64,000 bases of DNA from Saccharum officinarum. Its lineage: Eukaryota > Streptophyta > Magnoliopsida > Poales > Poaceae. Location: assembly GCA_020631735.1 (NCBI GenBank), contig CM036201.1:73918353-73982352 (forward strand), in the 5' to 3' direction. Shown in pieces: positions 12,418-25,560 of this stretch. The position numbers and the translations under genes are program-made. How positions within the stretch are numbered: the stretch's first letter is position 1; every line of letters starts with the position of its first letter. Below the pieces are notes generated by a model. It had not been told where the DNA came from, did no database searches, and was given only the letters and a program-made list of their open reading frames with translations.

Positions 12418-12807
12418 GATGACGCGCGTTTTATTTGCTGCCTGAGAGAAAGCGACGAGGGATTAGCGAGGAGGAGTCGTCGCTAGAGGTGAGGGGACTG
12501 CATGCTGGGTGTCATTAGGTGGCTGGCGATGGCGATTAGGTGGCGAGTTGCTACCAGTACCTGCAGCACCAGGCGCCCAGCAGGGGGCCACCCGCCCTCT
12601 CGATTCTCGTAAACAGCTTGTTGCGATTGCAAAGTAACCACCACAACCACCGCTGTGCCGTCGGTCGTCGCCTCTCCGTCGCTGCTGCGGATTGATAGTC
12701 CACGCCTGCCTACGTGAGTGAATCCGTTGCGATTCTGAGCGGTTTGGTGCTGGTGTACCGAAAGTGCGTCGTGTCGTGGTGCGGTTGAGTTGACACGCGA
12801 CGACTAA

Positions 12808-13051
12808 GGCCCGGTTTGGTTCCCAGAAAATTTTGCAACATTTTTCAGATTTTCCGTCACATCGAATCTTTGGACACATGCATAAAACATTAAATATAGA
12901 TAAAAAAATAAAACTAATTACACAGTTCAGACGAAATGAACGAGACGAATCTTTTAAGCCTAATTAGACCATAATTGGACATTAATTGTTAAATAACAAC
13001 GAAAAGTACTGTAGTGCCATTTTGCTAAAAATTTAGCAACTAAACCGGCCC
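12808..13051. mobile_element. Grass MITE, same family (copy 2), PIF/Harbinger-like
   Basis: The ends are GGCCCGGTTTGGTT and AACTAAACCGGCCC, a near-perfect inverted pair, flanked by TAA (12805-12807, 13052-13054). The core CACATCGAATCTTTGGACAC and GAGACGAATCTTTTAAGCC matches copies 1 and 3. A short (TAAGC)n tandem repeat directly follows at 13052-13074. Confidence 0.78.
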
Positions 13052-13074
13052 TAAGCTAAGCTAAGCTAAGCTAA

Positions 13075-14310
13075 CCGTACCGGGCGGCCGGGTTGTTTTT
13101 TAGACGAGGAAACTATATAATATTAATTAAACGGACGCGCGTACAGTACGCCATTATTTTCTAGAAGAGAATTGGGTCATCGAAACTGGGATAGATGATG
13201 ATGATGATGAACACAACAGGTAGGGTGAGGAATGATTGGACAATACAAGCAAGCAAGCGGTAGCGGGCCAGAGGTCGGTCTGTCGGGATGACACGGACGA
13301 CGACAGGGATGGGACGATGGATGGACGCGAGCGGGCCAGGCGAGCCGACGGTGCCGTACCGGCCGGCGGCCCGGAGATCAGGGGCGAAAGCTAGAGCTAC
13401 TCCTAGTCCTAGGCACGGGGTAGGGTGAAAGCAGCCAAAAGCCAAAAGCTGTCGTGGAGTGCTGCTGCGTGTGTCCATGGCATCAGGCAGAGGAGGCAGA
13501 CGCGCGCGCGGCCAAGAAAGCATACTGCGTCCCGGAACGAGCAGAGAAACAAAGCAGACTCCTCGCCTCGCCTGCACTCTGGCACTCTGCACAGCGATAA
13601 AAAATCCCGTCTTTTTACAGTGATCCGCGCGCGCCATCCATTTCCCGCCACGCCCGCGCGTGGGGGTGGTGGGGTCGTGGGTCGGAGCGGCGAATGAAAT
13701 GGGCCTTGCCGTGCGCACGCATACAACAGGCACCTGCCGACGCGCCCGCGCGCGGCCAGTGCGGTGCCACACCACCCGCCGCGCTCTGGACCTGGACCTG
13801 CCGACGCGGGCCGGGGGGCGGCGGCGGCAGGCTGCAGGCCGCTGTCTGGCGTGCGTGTGAGCCCCTGGAGCTGGCCGGCTGCATGCAGCAACGACCACGT
13901 TGGACCAGCCAGAGCGTCCGGCGGGCTCCACCGTACCTGATCCGCGAGCGAACTGCGGCGCTGACCACCAACCAAACCACCGCTGCTGCATGCTTCCTTC
14001 TGTGCTGCCCGTGCCCGTGAGCAAGCCACAGTAGCTATGCATGGCAGTAGTGCCTCATGTCATGTCATGCGTGCAGTTGCACTGAGTCGTCTGAGACTGA
14101 GATACGTGTACGTACGTACGATGGGATGGGCCGGCACCTCCGCACGTACTGCCACATACTTCCCTCTCCCTAAATGTTAGTACGTTCAATGGAGAGGGAA
14201 GGAAGCTAGCTAGTGTCGCCGTCGTGGAGTCACGGGATCACTAAATGCCAAGACGGGCACGTAGCAACCGACCCACCCCGACCCAGGACGGATCGTCAAA
14301 ACATCCGGAG
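13075..14310. other. GC-rich intergenic stretch, no gene recognised
   Basis: About 13250-14030 is GC- and CpG-rich. It contains overlapping long reading frames on both strands (up to 293 codons on minus), none with domain-like sequence; they consist mostly of Arg, Ala, Pro and Gly runs. The stretch could be a promoter or 5' end of an unseen gene, or a captured GC-rich fragment. Around 14180 there is an ordinary AT-balanced spacer. Confidence 0.35.
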
Positions 14311-14432
14311 CCGTTTGGACAAGCCTGCTGAAAAATATCGTTGGCTGATTTGTTGTGAGAGAAAAATACTGTTTCGGCTGAAAAAATAAACTGAAAAAGA
14401 CGAATTATAAGCCGAATGAACAGGGCCGATGG
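14311..14432. mobile_element. Short MITE-like sequence
   Basis: The left end GAGCCGTTTGGACAAGC and the right end TTATAAGCCGAATGAACAGG form an imperfect inverted pair. The internal AAAAATACTGTTTCGGCTGA is typical of small grass MITEs. No clear target duplication. Confidence 0.4.
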
Positions 14433-14886
14433 AACAGTATTTGAAATAGCCCGCTATTTTAAACCTTGATCTCTTGTAATCTTAAACCGTACCCCACTAT
14501 AGTTTTATCTCGACATGTAAGTCATTCAAATCGATGTCCCACCCGCGCTTCCAATTTTTATATGGTACATTCATGCAAGCTATCAATATCAGCAATAAAT
14601 CACATCATTCACGAACATAAATTTATTTCGTCCACGTTAGCATAATTCACCATCCACCAAAATTCATCCTTGCAGCAACGCACCGGAATGCTTCTGGTAT
14701 TATGTCGACGTCGTCGACTAACTACTGCTAATATCGTTCGTGGACGATGGATCAACGGCCATCCATGCATGCATATGCATGTGACTATGTGAGGGCCCAA
14801 AAAAAGATGCTTCAACCACGCATGCATATCATATGAACAACAATTATTCAAGTAGTTGTTGTTGCATATATATATATTCTTAAACC

Positions 14887-15119
14887 CTAGGTGTAGAATA
14901 CTATTCTACACCGAGCTGTTATACTGAACAAAATTCAGTACTGTTCAGTAGTCGTATTTCAGTATTATTCAATATTTTATGGTACTGTGCGTAGTACTGA
15001 CTAATAGTGAACACGGTTCAGTAGTACTCAATATTTTTTTAGGTCAGTTTTGGCTTGTGGTGTAGAATAATATTCTACACGTAGGGTGTAGAATAGCGCT
15101 GCCGTGTAGAATAGTATAT
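14887..15119. repeat. Segment bracketed by GTGTAGAATANTATTCTACAC palindromes
   Basis: Nearly perfect 21-base palindromes occur at about 14891-14911 and 15059-15079, with partial copies (GTGTAGAATAG) to 15119. Between them are repeated CAGTA/TTCAGTA words. It looks like a small inverted-repeat transposon or nested pair; no coding capacity. Confidence 0.45.
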
Positions 15120-15126
15120 AGGGAAA

Positions 15127-15486
15127 TTCCTTTCTACACGCACGTGTAGCTACTCCTATGTGTATATCTCTAAATTCAGGGTATATATGACCCGACGAAG
15201 TGTATGTAGACGAAGTATATGATCATACTAGACCATCTATGGTAATATATATGTCAAGTATGCAAATATACATATAATATATGGTTATACTTATTTTATA
15301 TATATTATAGTGACATTTCAGTAATATATTAAAAAGTATGGGCTCTTATAAAAAAAATTCGTGTAGTGAGAGTTGAAGTATCTTAAATTGAGTATATAAA
15401 CATACTCGAACTGATAAATTAGTATGCACACGTACGTAATATGGTTTATTAAAGATAGGAGTAACTACACGCGCGTGTAGGAAAAA
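15127..15486. mobile_element. Inverted-repeat element, about 360 bp
   Basis: The left end TTCTACACGCACGTGTAGCT and the right end, read in reverse, CCTACACGCGCGTGTAGTTA match over about 28 bases. Each arm also contains its own small palindrome (CTACACGCACGTGTAG). The internal sequence is AT-rich. No target duplication was resolved, so the superfamily is open. Confidence 0.5.
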
Positions 15487-15490
15487 TGCA

Positions 15491-15628
<138 letters not shown>

Positions 15629-15741
15629 TGACGACCATGCATTCTTGAATATATTCCTGGAGTCATTTAGCTAGGTCAAACCTGAACCGACTATATAACT
15701 TAATTTTGTCTCGATGGAGATGGTCGTACGCATCAACATCT

Positions 15742-15985
15742 GTGGCCCGTTCACTTCCCATGTAAACTCAAAATATTTCATCTTTCATCCATCACATCAA
15801 ATATTTAGACGCATGTATAGAGTATTAAATATAGGTAAAAAAATAACTAATTGCCAAGTTTGTCTGGTTTTTGCGAGACGAATCTTTTGAGCCTAGTTAC
15901 TTCATGGTTGGATAATATTTGTCAAATAAAAACGAAAGGTGCCACAATAACTTTTCACTCGCTTTTCACCAACTAAACACACCCT
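15742..15985. mobile_element. Grass MITE, same family (copy 3)
   Basis: The left end GTGGCCCGTTCACTTCCC and right end CACCAACTAAACACACCC bracket the family core (CACATCAAATATTTAGACG, GAGACGAATCTTTTGAGCC). It is more diverged than copy 2. Confidence 0.68.
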
Positions 15986-16834
15986 ATATAGCGAAAAAGA
16001 AACAAATGGTTGATGTGTGTGCTAGCTGCGTGTGACGGCGAAACGGCATCATTTGTGCGTGATGGTCAAATGGCATAATATAGTTTTTTTAATTGAAATG
16101 GTATCATTTGTGTGTGCATGCATGTATGTGGTATACGGTAAGCATCAGTTTGCCAATAAGAAAGAAACTCAACGTTAATTTATTGTACGTTGGGCACTCG
16201 CGCGCGCGAGAGAGATTAATTATGGCCGTGTCATCATGACGACGGAGTTCAAGTTAAAGGCTAGTAATAATAAGGTATCAAGTATCATTATCGACCACCA
16301 TCATCAGAAATTAAAAGGTAGGCAGGCATGCAAAAGGCTAACACACCACAGCTATCTAGCTAATATCAGTGTGCACGTGTGGCTCATCATGAGCCATGCC
16401 GATGCCATACCATACGGAAGACGGCCGGAGGGAGGAGGAGGGCCAAGGGCCGAGAGCCGAGCAAGCAGGCCCAGCGCATGGACGCCTGGTCGGCCTGCGT
16501 CCATTGGCCCCCTGTAGGCCCAAGTGCCGAAGCGCCTCGCAGGCTCGCGGACGCGTGTCGCCGGGCTGGCCACGTGGACACAGAGAGTAGCCAAGCGGCA
16601 GAGCCCAGTGCTATCCCCGTGAACTTGTTAAAAACTGTCAATTTTTCGGTATCAACATATGTTATTACATGCTCATTGGGTCTCACCGAACGAAGAGTGG
16701 TACGAAAGAACAGACCAAAATCAGCAGAGCTGACAGGTGCCGTGTTATTTCTTCCATGGATTGAAATTGCATCCACACGGGGAAAAAACATACAGCGAGC
16801 AAATGAGCAAATGTGCCTTTGCCTCTGACGAACT

Positions 16835-19653
16835 TCAGGTGGATGATTTGGTACCAACGCCAGCCTGCTGACTCTTGATACCATGTTCACCGGAAGCTGT
16901 GGCAGATGGTGGAACATACACCTTGGCTCTGCGCAGAACTTCAGCAACAACCCAGTGTTTATGTCTGCTTAAGGGTCTAGAAGGATCCAGCCTAACCTGA
17001 ATCAAAACAATCCACAGCCATTGCTTAGTAAAAGACCTTCGAAGGAAACAAATGTGCTTTATGTAATAGTATAATCACTAGAACATAAGTTCGATGGTGT
17101 CTGTGTAAGCGCTTTGCGCAAAACCAAAATGTACCTTGACTATCAGGCCTACGAAGGCCACTCTGAATGAATGAAATCAGGTGGGGGATCCTTTCCCCTT
17201 CGATCGACTTATCAAAAAAAAAGAAAGAAGATGAAAAGCAGGGAAATGGAAAATTCGTTTCGTAGCATCAAAACATGATGGCTTTTGGAAAATATACAGT
17301 CAAAAGAAACTAGGCCCATAAAGTAGCACCCAAAGTTTTTTTTTCATCCAACACTACCCAATGATTTCTACATTTCAGAATCTAGCATTCTGTCACGTTC
17401 TGTAAGAAACAAGGTCGTTTTCACTTCTTTTGGGCTTAGAAGCATATGTGAAATCACGTATTGCCCCTTGCTGGCCGTAGCTTGTTTCAGTTTCATAGCC
17501 ACGGCAAAGTTCCATGCTTGACACCAGTGGCGAGTTCAAGCTCCCGTTGATGGCCTTAGCCCTTGAGGTCAACAGACCTCGACCATCACAATTCCTCCCT
17601 GCACAGAATCAAGCTCCACGCTGCTAGTCGAGTTCCTTAGCACCTGGATCGAGATTTCACTGCTATCTGAGATGAATTCATGGTATTGCCACTGCCTCTC
17701 CACTCCCATGATCAATTTCCCATGCCTCTTCACTTCTCAGGTGTGCTCCACAGCGGCGTGGTCTCCATGGTGCAGAATGCATCATGAGTCAGCCACTGCA
17801 CGTGCTCCTTGCCGATGGTTTTCTTTCCACAACTTCTCTTCCTCACACAGCTAGTGCTGTGTTTGAGGGAGAAACAGGCTCCCTCCCCCTGCTTGCTAGA
17901 TATGGTATGCTCAACATGCTATTAGCTTGGGAGGAGAGAAGAGGATGGGGTGCTCCCAGGCTGCCACCGAGGAGAGGAATGGAAAGGCCCTAGAGGTTTG
18001 TAACTCCTCCAGCTAGTTGCTGCAAGCCATCTTCAATGGTGAAACCCCCAGCTTAGAAAGGCTAAAGATCCGATGCAGACAAGAATGTCAATCATGGAGA
18101 TGCCGCCTCCCACCACCCATCAAATGGGTTTCTGATTAAGTGGTGTACAATTTTTAGTTCCATGTAATCCCTCATGCGCCCCATTGTGCCTTTGAATATG
18201 TAACAAAAGCCCCATGTAACCCAGTGCCCCGGCACTGAACTACCATCACTGGCCCTCCCAGAATCTGTGGTAATGAAATCAGGTGGGGACTATTCCCCCC
18301 CCCCCCCCCCCCCCCCCTAGTTTCTCTAAAAAAAGATGCTGCAAGCCTGCAACTGAAGCAATTCATTCAGTTCAAATTTGCTATCTGGCTCTTCTCTAGA
18401 TGGATGTCGCAGCGCTTGCTAGATGTGCATGCGCCTCTGCTTGCTGAAAAAGACAGAAGAGAAGCAGAGCAGAGTGTGTGGAAGCACAAGATGAAGAAGC
18501 GGAGCACTGTGGGAGCCAGAGGTGGAAGATGCAAGAGATTGATGGAATATTTTGGCAGCTCTTCTGAGGCGATGGAGGGCATTATAGTCTTAATTTACCT
18601 GTGGTGGTTTCTCATTTGTAACAGAGTGCTAAATACCAAAACAAAGTGATCTTTGAGTTCTATTTTAAGGCCTAGGTTCTTTTGATGCTATTTCCACAAG
18701 TCATCATCCTTTAGATGTTACAAAAATAAATTCTCTCTAAAAAGAATGTCAAACAGGAGCCAAGGATGCAAGATGTGTTTACCTAATTGATATATTCAAG
18801 AAAACAAGGAAATTTGGTGTCACTGAGCTACTTTCTTCCCAAAATTCTCAAACAGCATATTGTAAAGGAAAATAAACTTTTTAAGGATTTGCGAACAGTA
18901 AGACAAAGTTTCTTGAGATATACACCGTATTTAGTCTCGTGGGTAGTGCATAAAGAGAAATCCACAAGCGTGAAACACTAAGAAAACAATGGATGAACCA
19001 GGTGTTAAAACACTTCTATAACTGTCCTTATCATCTAATTGTCTATCAGACATTCAAACCATTCAAAACTAAAAAGGTTTAAGACCATGACACATAATTC
19101 TACAAAATCTAGAGGAAAAAAATTCTGTCATTACTCAAATAACCACCATCACAGTACACGTTCTCCTGTGGCTAAATTTTTTAAATTTTACCATTGATTA
19201 TTCGATATATTTTGTCTTTCTAGATTCTAATAAAAATAGCTTACGCCGTTACTGAACCACCACAAACTAAAAGTAGATCCATTATTGAACCACTACTAAC
19301 TAACTAGACAGTCGAATTGACACAGTTGTCTGAAATTTACAACAGTAGAGTACACACAGGAGCGTTTCTATCCCTTTTCTTAGGTACGAATCATGGATTC
19401 ACTAAATCCGAAGCACACGGATGCTGTAGCGGGTCGTAACAACTAACAACAGGAAGGGATCCGTTTCAAATGGGAGCGAGACATCACTGACCCGGTCGCC
19501 GACGTTGCAGTCGTCGGCCTCGTCGTGCGCCATGAACTTGGAGGTGCGCTTGACGTAGCGGTTGTACACCTTGTGGTGGAAGAGGCGGTCCACCGCCACC
19601 ACCACCGACTTCTGCATCTTGTTCGACACCACGATTCCCACCACCGGCTTCAT
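16835..19653 (-). CDS. Ribosomal protein uS17, bacterial type (probably mitochondrial), 107 aa
   Basis: Exon 1 is 19653-19492 (54 codons, starting [20 protein letters not shown] and ending VGDR). Exon 2 is 16996-16835 ([20 protein letters not shown] to the stop). Phase is kept and both splice sites are GT-AG; the single intron is 2.5 kb. The OB-fold core of S17, with the [26 protein letters not shown] stretch and the C-terminal [10 protein letters not shown], is complete. S17 binds 16S/18S-type rRNA early in small-subunit assembly. This eubacterial form encoded in the nucleus without a long transit peptide fits the plant mitochondrial S17. An upstream in-frame extension to 20013 is Pro/Arg-rich and read as 5' UTR. 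Reading on past the exon 1 donor gives a false 3' end at 19402. The intron contains non-LTR tails and a poly-C run. Confidence 0.9.
17100..17222 (+). mobile_element. Non-LTR retroelement (LINE/SINE) 3' tail
   Basis: GAATGAAATCAGGTGGGGGA followed by a pyrimidine stretch and an A-rich tail (to about 17222). It shares AATGAAATCAGGTGGGG with the tail near 18271. Located in the S17 intron. Only the 3' end is recognisable. Confidence 0.4.
17440..18336 (+). mobile_element. Probable non-LTR retroelement fragment with poly-C tail region
   Basis: The 3' end GTAATGAAATCAGGTGGGGA is followed by a run of about 22 C (18296-18317) and TAGTTTCTCTAAAAAAAGA. The upstream 0.8 kb is of LINE-like composition but has no recognisable reverse-transcriptase frame, so the left limit is a guess. 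Confidence 0.35.
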
Positions 19654-20159
19654 CTCCGCCGGCGGAACTCGGGGTGGAACGCAACTGGAGGCTGCGGCGG
19701 GTGGCGCACGGGTTGGCGTCAAAACCCGACTCGAGAGAAGGCGGTGGCGACCGGGTCCCTCCCACGCAGGACGCAGCGTCGGCGGCGGAGTAGGGAAAGG
19801 CGACGGTGAGGGGAACGGCGATCGGCGGCGGCGCTCACTACCACTAGCAGCGACTTGGGCAGGGCCCGTCCACTTGTTTCGGGCTGACGGGACGTGCGGA
19901 GCGAATTGCGGCCCACTGAAAAAAAACCCAAAGGAAAGAGCCATGTTTTCAGGTCTTTTACGCTGCTTATAGGCCCAGCAGCCTCTACCGGCCCACGCCT
20001 GGTTCCCGTGCATGCCTTGGCTGTCGAAGTGCCCAGCTGGCCAGCTGCTTCGTGATGTGTGGAGAAAAATGCAGATGGATGGATTGGTGGCCTGCCTTTT
20101 TATTATTTCAGAAAACAGTAATTTATTCGGTCCCTAAATATGTTTTGACCATATACGGC

Positions 20160-20887
20160 GTCCAGATGCTGGCCCCCGTTCACATGCCCACGCACGCCAT
20201 GCGGCTGTGTATGCACGCGGAGACCACCACCGCCTGCGCTCGTTTTCCGTGCCGGCTAATAAAAACACTTGTAACATGAAGCACTTGCTGCGATATATGT
20301 CTGAAATAGGTGAAATATTTAGAACATACGCTTGCAACATATGTGTATAGCAACTGTAACATATGCAACATCCAGATAAAATACTTGCAATATACTTTCG
20401 GAACAACTGAAACATTTGAAACATACTCTTACAATATACGTGTATAGTCACTACAACATATGCACCTTCCAGATAAAACACTTCCTTGCAACATGAAAAC
20501 GCTTGCTACAACATAAGACTGAAACAAATAAAACATATGCAACATCTAGATAAAAAATGCTTGCGAATATACGTCTGAAACAGATGAAACATTTTAAATA
20601 AACGCTTGCAACATTCATCTAAAATACTTGCAACATATGCAACAGGTGCAAAATTCTTGATCTACTTTTGCAATATCCATACGAAGCATTTGCAACGTAC
20701 TTTTGAAACATCTGAACACTTGAACCATATGCTTGCAACATGCACTTTCAGTGCATTGCAACATCTTGCTGCTTGGGAGAATGAGGCTCGTCAATATGTG
20801 GAGTTTACCGGAGGCAGCGGCCTGACGGCGCTGGTAGGCGGCCCGCGCGGCGGCGGTGGCTACATGACGCGACAAGGAGGGAGCGCC
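20160..20887. repeat. TTGCAACAT array element (copy 2, left part)
   Basis: Same word pattern as 4380-5560: CTTGCAACATATG, AACATCCAGATAAAA, GAAACATTTGAAACATAC. It is interrupted at 20888 by a long LTR; the remainder resumes at 42748. The 5-base sequences at the junctions are GCGCC and ACGCC. Confidence 0.55.
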
Positions 20888-22446
20888 TGTCACGGAACCG
20901 TCCAAATTATTAGAGCACAAGTACAAAAATAATCACCGAAGTGATCAAATTCTCACACTTGAGCCCATATAACTCCGGTAGTCCAATGAAATCACGAGGG
21001 ATTTCAAACCAACCAACATACAAGCCAAGATCGTAGTGATTCAACATAACAAGTCACATGTTACATCCATTTCACAAGTAATTCAATATACATCGGAGTT
21101 TAACATAATTATTACAACTTAACTTGAAAAGTAGCGGAAGCAAAGTAATTGGAAACTAACATTTCTCTGATTTCAAATACATGCCAGTACCAAGGTCGAC
21201 TTCCAACAAAAGCATTAGAGAGAAGATAACTTAGAAGGATCATGCCCGTGATCACACTCCACCACTAAGGCAGGAGCCAACCAACTCTTGTAGTCGTCAT
21301 GATACATCACAACCTGCAACAAGTGGGGATAAAAAACTGAGTACGATAATGTACTCAGCTAGACTTACCCATCATAAACCAGAAATAAAGTGACACCAAG
21401 GATCATGCAAGGCTGATATAAAGTGGGCTAGCATGACAACATTTTACGTAAAAGCTTAATACAGATAAGTAAGCATCAAGTTAATCATCAATGCTTAAGC
21501 ATCAAGTTAATCATCATTAATATGTCATCTATATTAGCACCTGTACTAGAGCACTCACTTGATTAGGAGCAAATAATATTAACCATAGCAGGTACACATT
21601 GAGGCAACATTTACATCATCATCTAATTAACCATACGTTCAATTTAATGGAATCTACGTTGCCGCTGCTCAAGTCAAGTGCTCACTAACCGGGAGCGACG
21701 ACGATTCGAATCGAGTTCCTATGTAGCTGGAGGGGTATTTCTAACACTCACCGAGACACGCCTGGCGAGGGCTGCTCAGGTCACCTTTGGTACCATTCAG
21801 GAAAGCGCGGGTTCGACTGATACTGCATCCCCAAGGGCAACACTCTGCTAGGATGATAGGGACTCTAACCCCCACTTGGTCTTATGCCAATGTCCCTAAG
21901 CACATCCTTACTACCTCCAAGATGCGACCTACCATTCGATTCCCGGCCTGAACTGTATTACTCGGATTCGCGGTCGGAACGACTTATCCGGCCAACTAAG
22001 TGTTAGACTGCGTTCAACATGACTCAAGGATGTACAACGAATCGGTCCTTAAACGACTCAGACAGGGATAGATCCACACCCAAGACCTCCATGCCTTGTT
22101 GCTTCACTATCTTCATCCCGCCTGGTCTCATTTTATTTTATTAACACATGATTCTTTTCCACGATAGCAAATATAGCCAACCGTGCCATATATGAATATC
22201 CCTACATCTCGCAGGTGACAGGAAATCACCTGACTTCTACCGCTTAAAGCAGGGCTAAGCATCTACTCGATCCTAGTCTATGTAGGATTTAAGGATTCAT
22301 ATATCTGGACAAGGAATGATATAATGCAGCAAGGGTTTCCAACCAACTCCTACCACTTAATGCAACAATATTTATAACATATATATAATTAATTGCTTTG
22401 AAGGTAGGAGGTTTATAATGCTCCGGGGCTTGTCTGGGATCCGACT

Positions 22447-22782
22447 CAAGTTAGAGTATGTCAGATGAAACTCGCTTGGCGAGCATTCCCTCATTCTAGC
22501 ACTTGTCCGCTCCTTCCCTCTCTGAGATAGGTCCACCAACACCATCTTCTGGTTAGCTCCACATCAAGTTCTTCACGTGTTTCAGCTAGCGTACCTAAAT
22601 GAGGTATAACAATGCAGATGTATGAATGCATAGAAGTGCAATAAACAAAGTAATCAAGTAAGCATACTAGGTTCACATAAGCACCTAGAGCTAATTAACT
22701 TAATCCTCATTAAGGCATAACATATAAGAGGGCAAACACATCAATCAAGAAACAAGTCTCATAAGATCACAGGGTACCAATC
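22447..22782. repeat. Tandem duplication, copy A left part
   Basis: First 336 bases of a 783-bp unit beginning CAAGTTAGAGTATGTCAGAT. The unit is broken at 22782 by the Tat element and resumes at 36204-36650. Copy B is 36651-37433. Confidence 0.85.
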
Positions 22783-23918
22783 TGTCGGTGTTCGGACCCG
22801 AGGGGGTCCAAAACCAACGAGTAAATGTTGCGTGTCTCTTTCCTGGATGGTGATGCAAGGAGAACACACGGGGGTTTATCCTGGTTCGGGCAAAAGAAGG
22901 CCCTACGTCCAGCGGGGGGGAGAAGTTTGTATTTTCTTGCACCAAAGTGCTCGTGTAGGGTTACAAGCATGCGAGAGAGGGCGTCGAGCCCAAGTCTCAA
23001 AGAGAGGAAAAAGAGGACAAGGGTGATTGCTTGAGATATCGATCTCTATCTTGCGTCTTGCCTGTTGTCTCTTATTTTTCTTCGTTGTTCCTCCCTGTTG
23101 TAGAACCCTGGCCTGCCCTTTTATAGGGCGAGAGGAGGCCAAGATGACGGGGAGCCTTGAGGTGATGTTTTGTTGATTCCTGTTGAGCTGACCGTAGCGA
23201 CGTGCTCTGGGAATGGCCGGCCATCCCTGGACACCATGGCGTCGTGGGAGACGAGACGGCGAAATGACCCGGAGCTCCGTGCCACACCGTCCTTCCCTTG
23301 CCGTTGAACTGTGCCGAGCGTCGAGGTTGGGTCGAGGCTGGGTCGAGACCGGATGGATAAGGCCAAATCCCCGAGATTGCGGAGAACGGGCCTTGTCTTA
23401 TCCTCCCTCGAGGGTGATCGATGGTAAACAGTACGCGGTAAGGTGGGTACAGTGACGGTTTTCACCTCCCATCATGGGATGGGCGGTAAAACAGTGAGAT
23501 CTGTCACGAGCATTGTTCCTACGTCGATCCTGGTCGCAGCCATGCCGGTAGGTGGTAGTATGTAACTGCATTAAATGCTATGGCTTTTGTCCTGGGGTAG
23601 GTAAAGAGAAGGAGTCGAGGCGCTCGACCCGGGCTCACACTAGTTGGAGTTTTTCCCAGTGGGCGAACGAGCCTCGCGCGGGTCGGAGCGCCGTCGAGGT
23701 ACCTTGCTGTACGGGATGGGGGCGCGGTCGGGGCGCCCCGTCGAGCGGGCCTCGTACGAGTCGGAGTCAGAGCGCGGTCGAGGCGCCCCGTAGAGCGGGC
23801 CTCGTATGAGGCGGACTGGATACGCGGTCGAGGCGGGCTGCCTTTTATTGCGGTTTCAGTCGTTTTAGTTTTTTTATTAGCGATGGATGTGGGTACCCCC
23901 GTACTGTTGGTACCGACA
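22783..23918 (-). repeat. 3' LTR of the Tat-type element
   Basis: Begins TGTCGGTGTTCGGAC and ends GGTACCGACA on plus. Same length as the other LTR. It keeps the canonical TG...CA ends. Confidence 0.93.
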
Positions 23919-24116
23919 GTAGCCCCCGAGCTTTTGGGTGAGTGTGTGATCACTCTCCCAGAGGTTTGTTTGAACTGGAGTCGTAGCGTCGTGATTTTTT
24001 TTTGGTGGGGGCGCGCGAGCGCACCCGTCGGGTGTAGCCCCCGAGGCCTCGGTGGAGTGTTGAGACTCCTCCGAGGTCTTGTATTCGTTTTATTGGGGAA
24101 TGATTCGTTGTGGTCA

Positions 24117-25560
24117 AGCCCCTGAGCCTCGCGCGCACGAGGTCGATCAGAGTCCCGGCAGTCTTTTGCTGTGCGACCCTCACGCTCCTCCTTCAGGAAG
24201 GAGGAGGAGAGGTGGGGAACGCCGTACTACCCCTGTTTGGGCGAGTTCCGACGATCTCCGACGAGCTGCTAACGGGGGAATTCGAGTGAGAGTCCGTGCC
24301 CCAGTCGTTAGGGGTCGGCTAGTGGCCTGGAGGCGCTCTCAAAGATGCCAAGAAGTGGTCGTGTGGATCTCGATTCCCTGCGACAGGATTCGAGGGCTCG
24401 GTGCCTCCCCCGAGGGGATTCCTACGTCGACCTCCTCCTTTGGCCTCGAATACGTCCTGGGGTGCCTCGAGAGAGTGGCTCGAGCCCTGGCCATGTACGG
24501 GCGCACACTTGGTCGTCCCTAACTCTGTTACTCGAGGGCAGCTGTCGAACCCTGGTCGAGGGCCAGCTTTCGATCCCTCAAGGTTTAGGTTTCTGCGGTC
24601 GAGCCCCCGAGCCTCGCGCGCGCGAGGTCGATCAGAGTCCAGACCGTCTTTTACTGTTCGTCCCCCACGCTCCTTTTCCAAAAAAAAGGAGGAGGGGTGG
24701 AGAACGTCGTACTACCCTCGTTTGGGCGAGTTCCGACGGCCTCCGGTGAGCTGCTAACGGGGGAATTTGAGTGAGAGCCCGTGCCCCAGTCGTTAGGGGT
24801 CGGCTAGTGGCCCGGAGGCGCTCTCAAAGATGCCAAGAAGTGGTCGTGTGGATCTCGATTCTCTGCGACAGGATTCGAGGGCTCGGTGCCTCCCCCGAGG
24901 GGATTCCTACGTCGACCTCCTCCTTTGGCCTCGAATACGTCCTGGGGTGCCTCGAGAGCGTGGCTCGAGCCCTGGCCATGTACGGGTGCACCCTTGGTCG
25001 TCCCTAACTCTGTTACTCGAGGGCAGCTGTCGAACCCTGGTCGAGGGCCAACTTTCGATCCCTCAAGGTTTAGGTTTCTGCGGTCAAGCCCCCAAGCCTC
25101 GCGCGCGCGAGGTCGATCAGAGTCCGGACCGTCTTTTACTGTTCGTCCCTCACGCTCCTTTTCCAAAAAAAGAGGAGGGGTGGAGAACGTCGTACTACCC
25201 TCATTTGGGCGAGTTCCGACGACCTCCGATGAGCTGCTAATGGGGGAATTCGAGTGAGAGTCCGTGTCCCAGTCGTTAGGGGTCGGCTAGTGGCCCGGAG
25301 GCGCTCTCAAAGATGCCAAGAAGTGGTCATGTGGATCTCGATTCCCTGTGATAGGATTCGAGGGCTCGGTGCCTCCCCCGAGGGGATTCCTACGTCGACC
25401 TCCTCCTTTGGCCTCGAATACGTCCTGGGGTGCCTCGAGAGCGTGGCTCGAGCCCTGGCCATGTGCGGGCGCACCCTTGGTCGTCCCTAACTCTGTTGCT
25501 CGAGGGCAGCTGTCGAACCCTGGTCAAGGGCCAGCTTCCGCTCCCTCGAGGCTCATACCG
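24117..25560. repeat. Tandem repeat array, three units of about 484 bp
   Basis: Units start at about 24117, 24600 and 25084, each with CCTCGCGCGC near the start, then GAGGTCGATCAGAGTC and later CGTTAGGGGTCGGCTAGTGG. The units are highly similar. The third fades into unique sequence near 25556, just upstream of the TATA box of the antisense ORF. Reading frames in the array are repeats of each other and have no domain. Confidence 0.9.

Noticed and set aside
13161..14042. 293-codon minus-strand frame
   Set aside because: Located in GC-rich DNA with long frames in several phases. Composition is Arg/Pro/Ala runs with a terminal Ile run from a GAT repeat; no domain or splice context.
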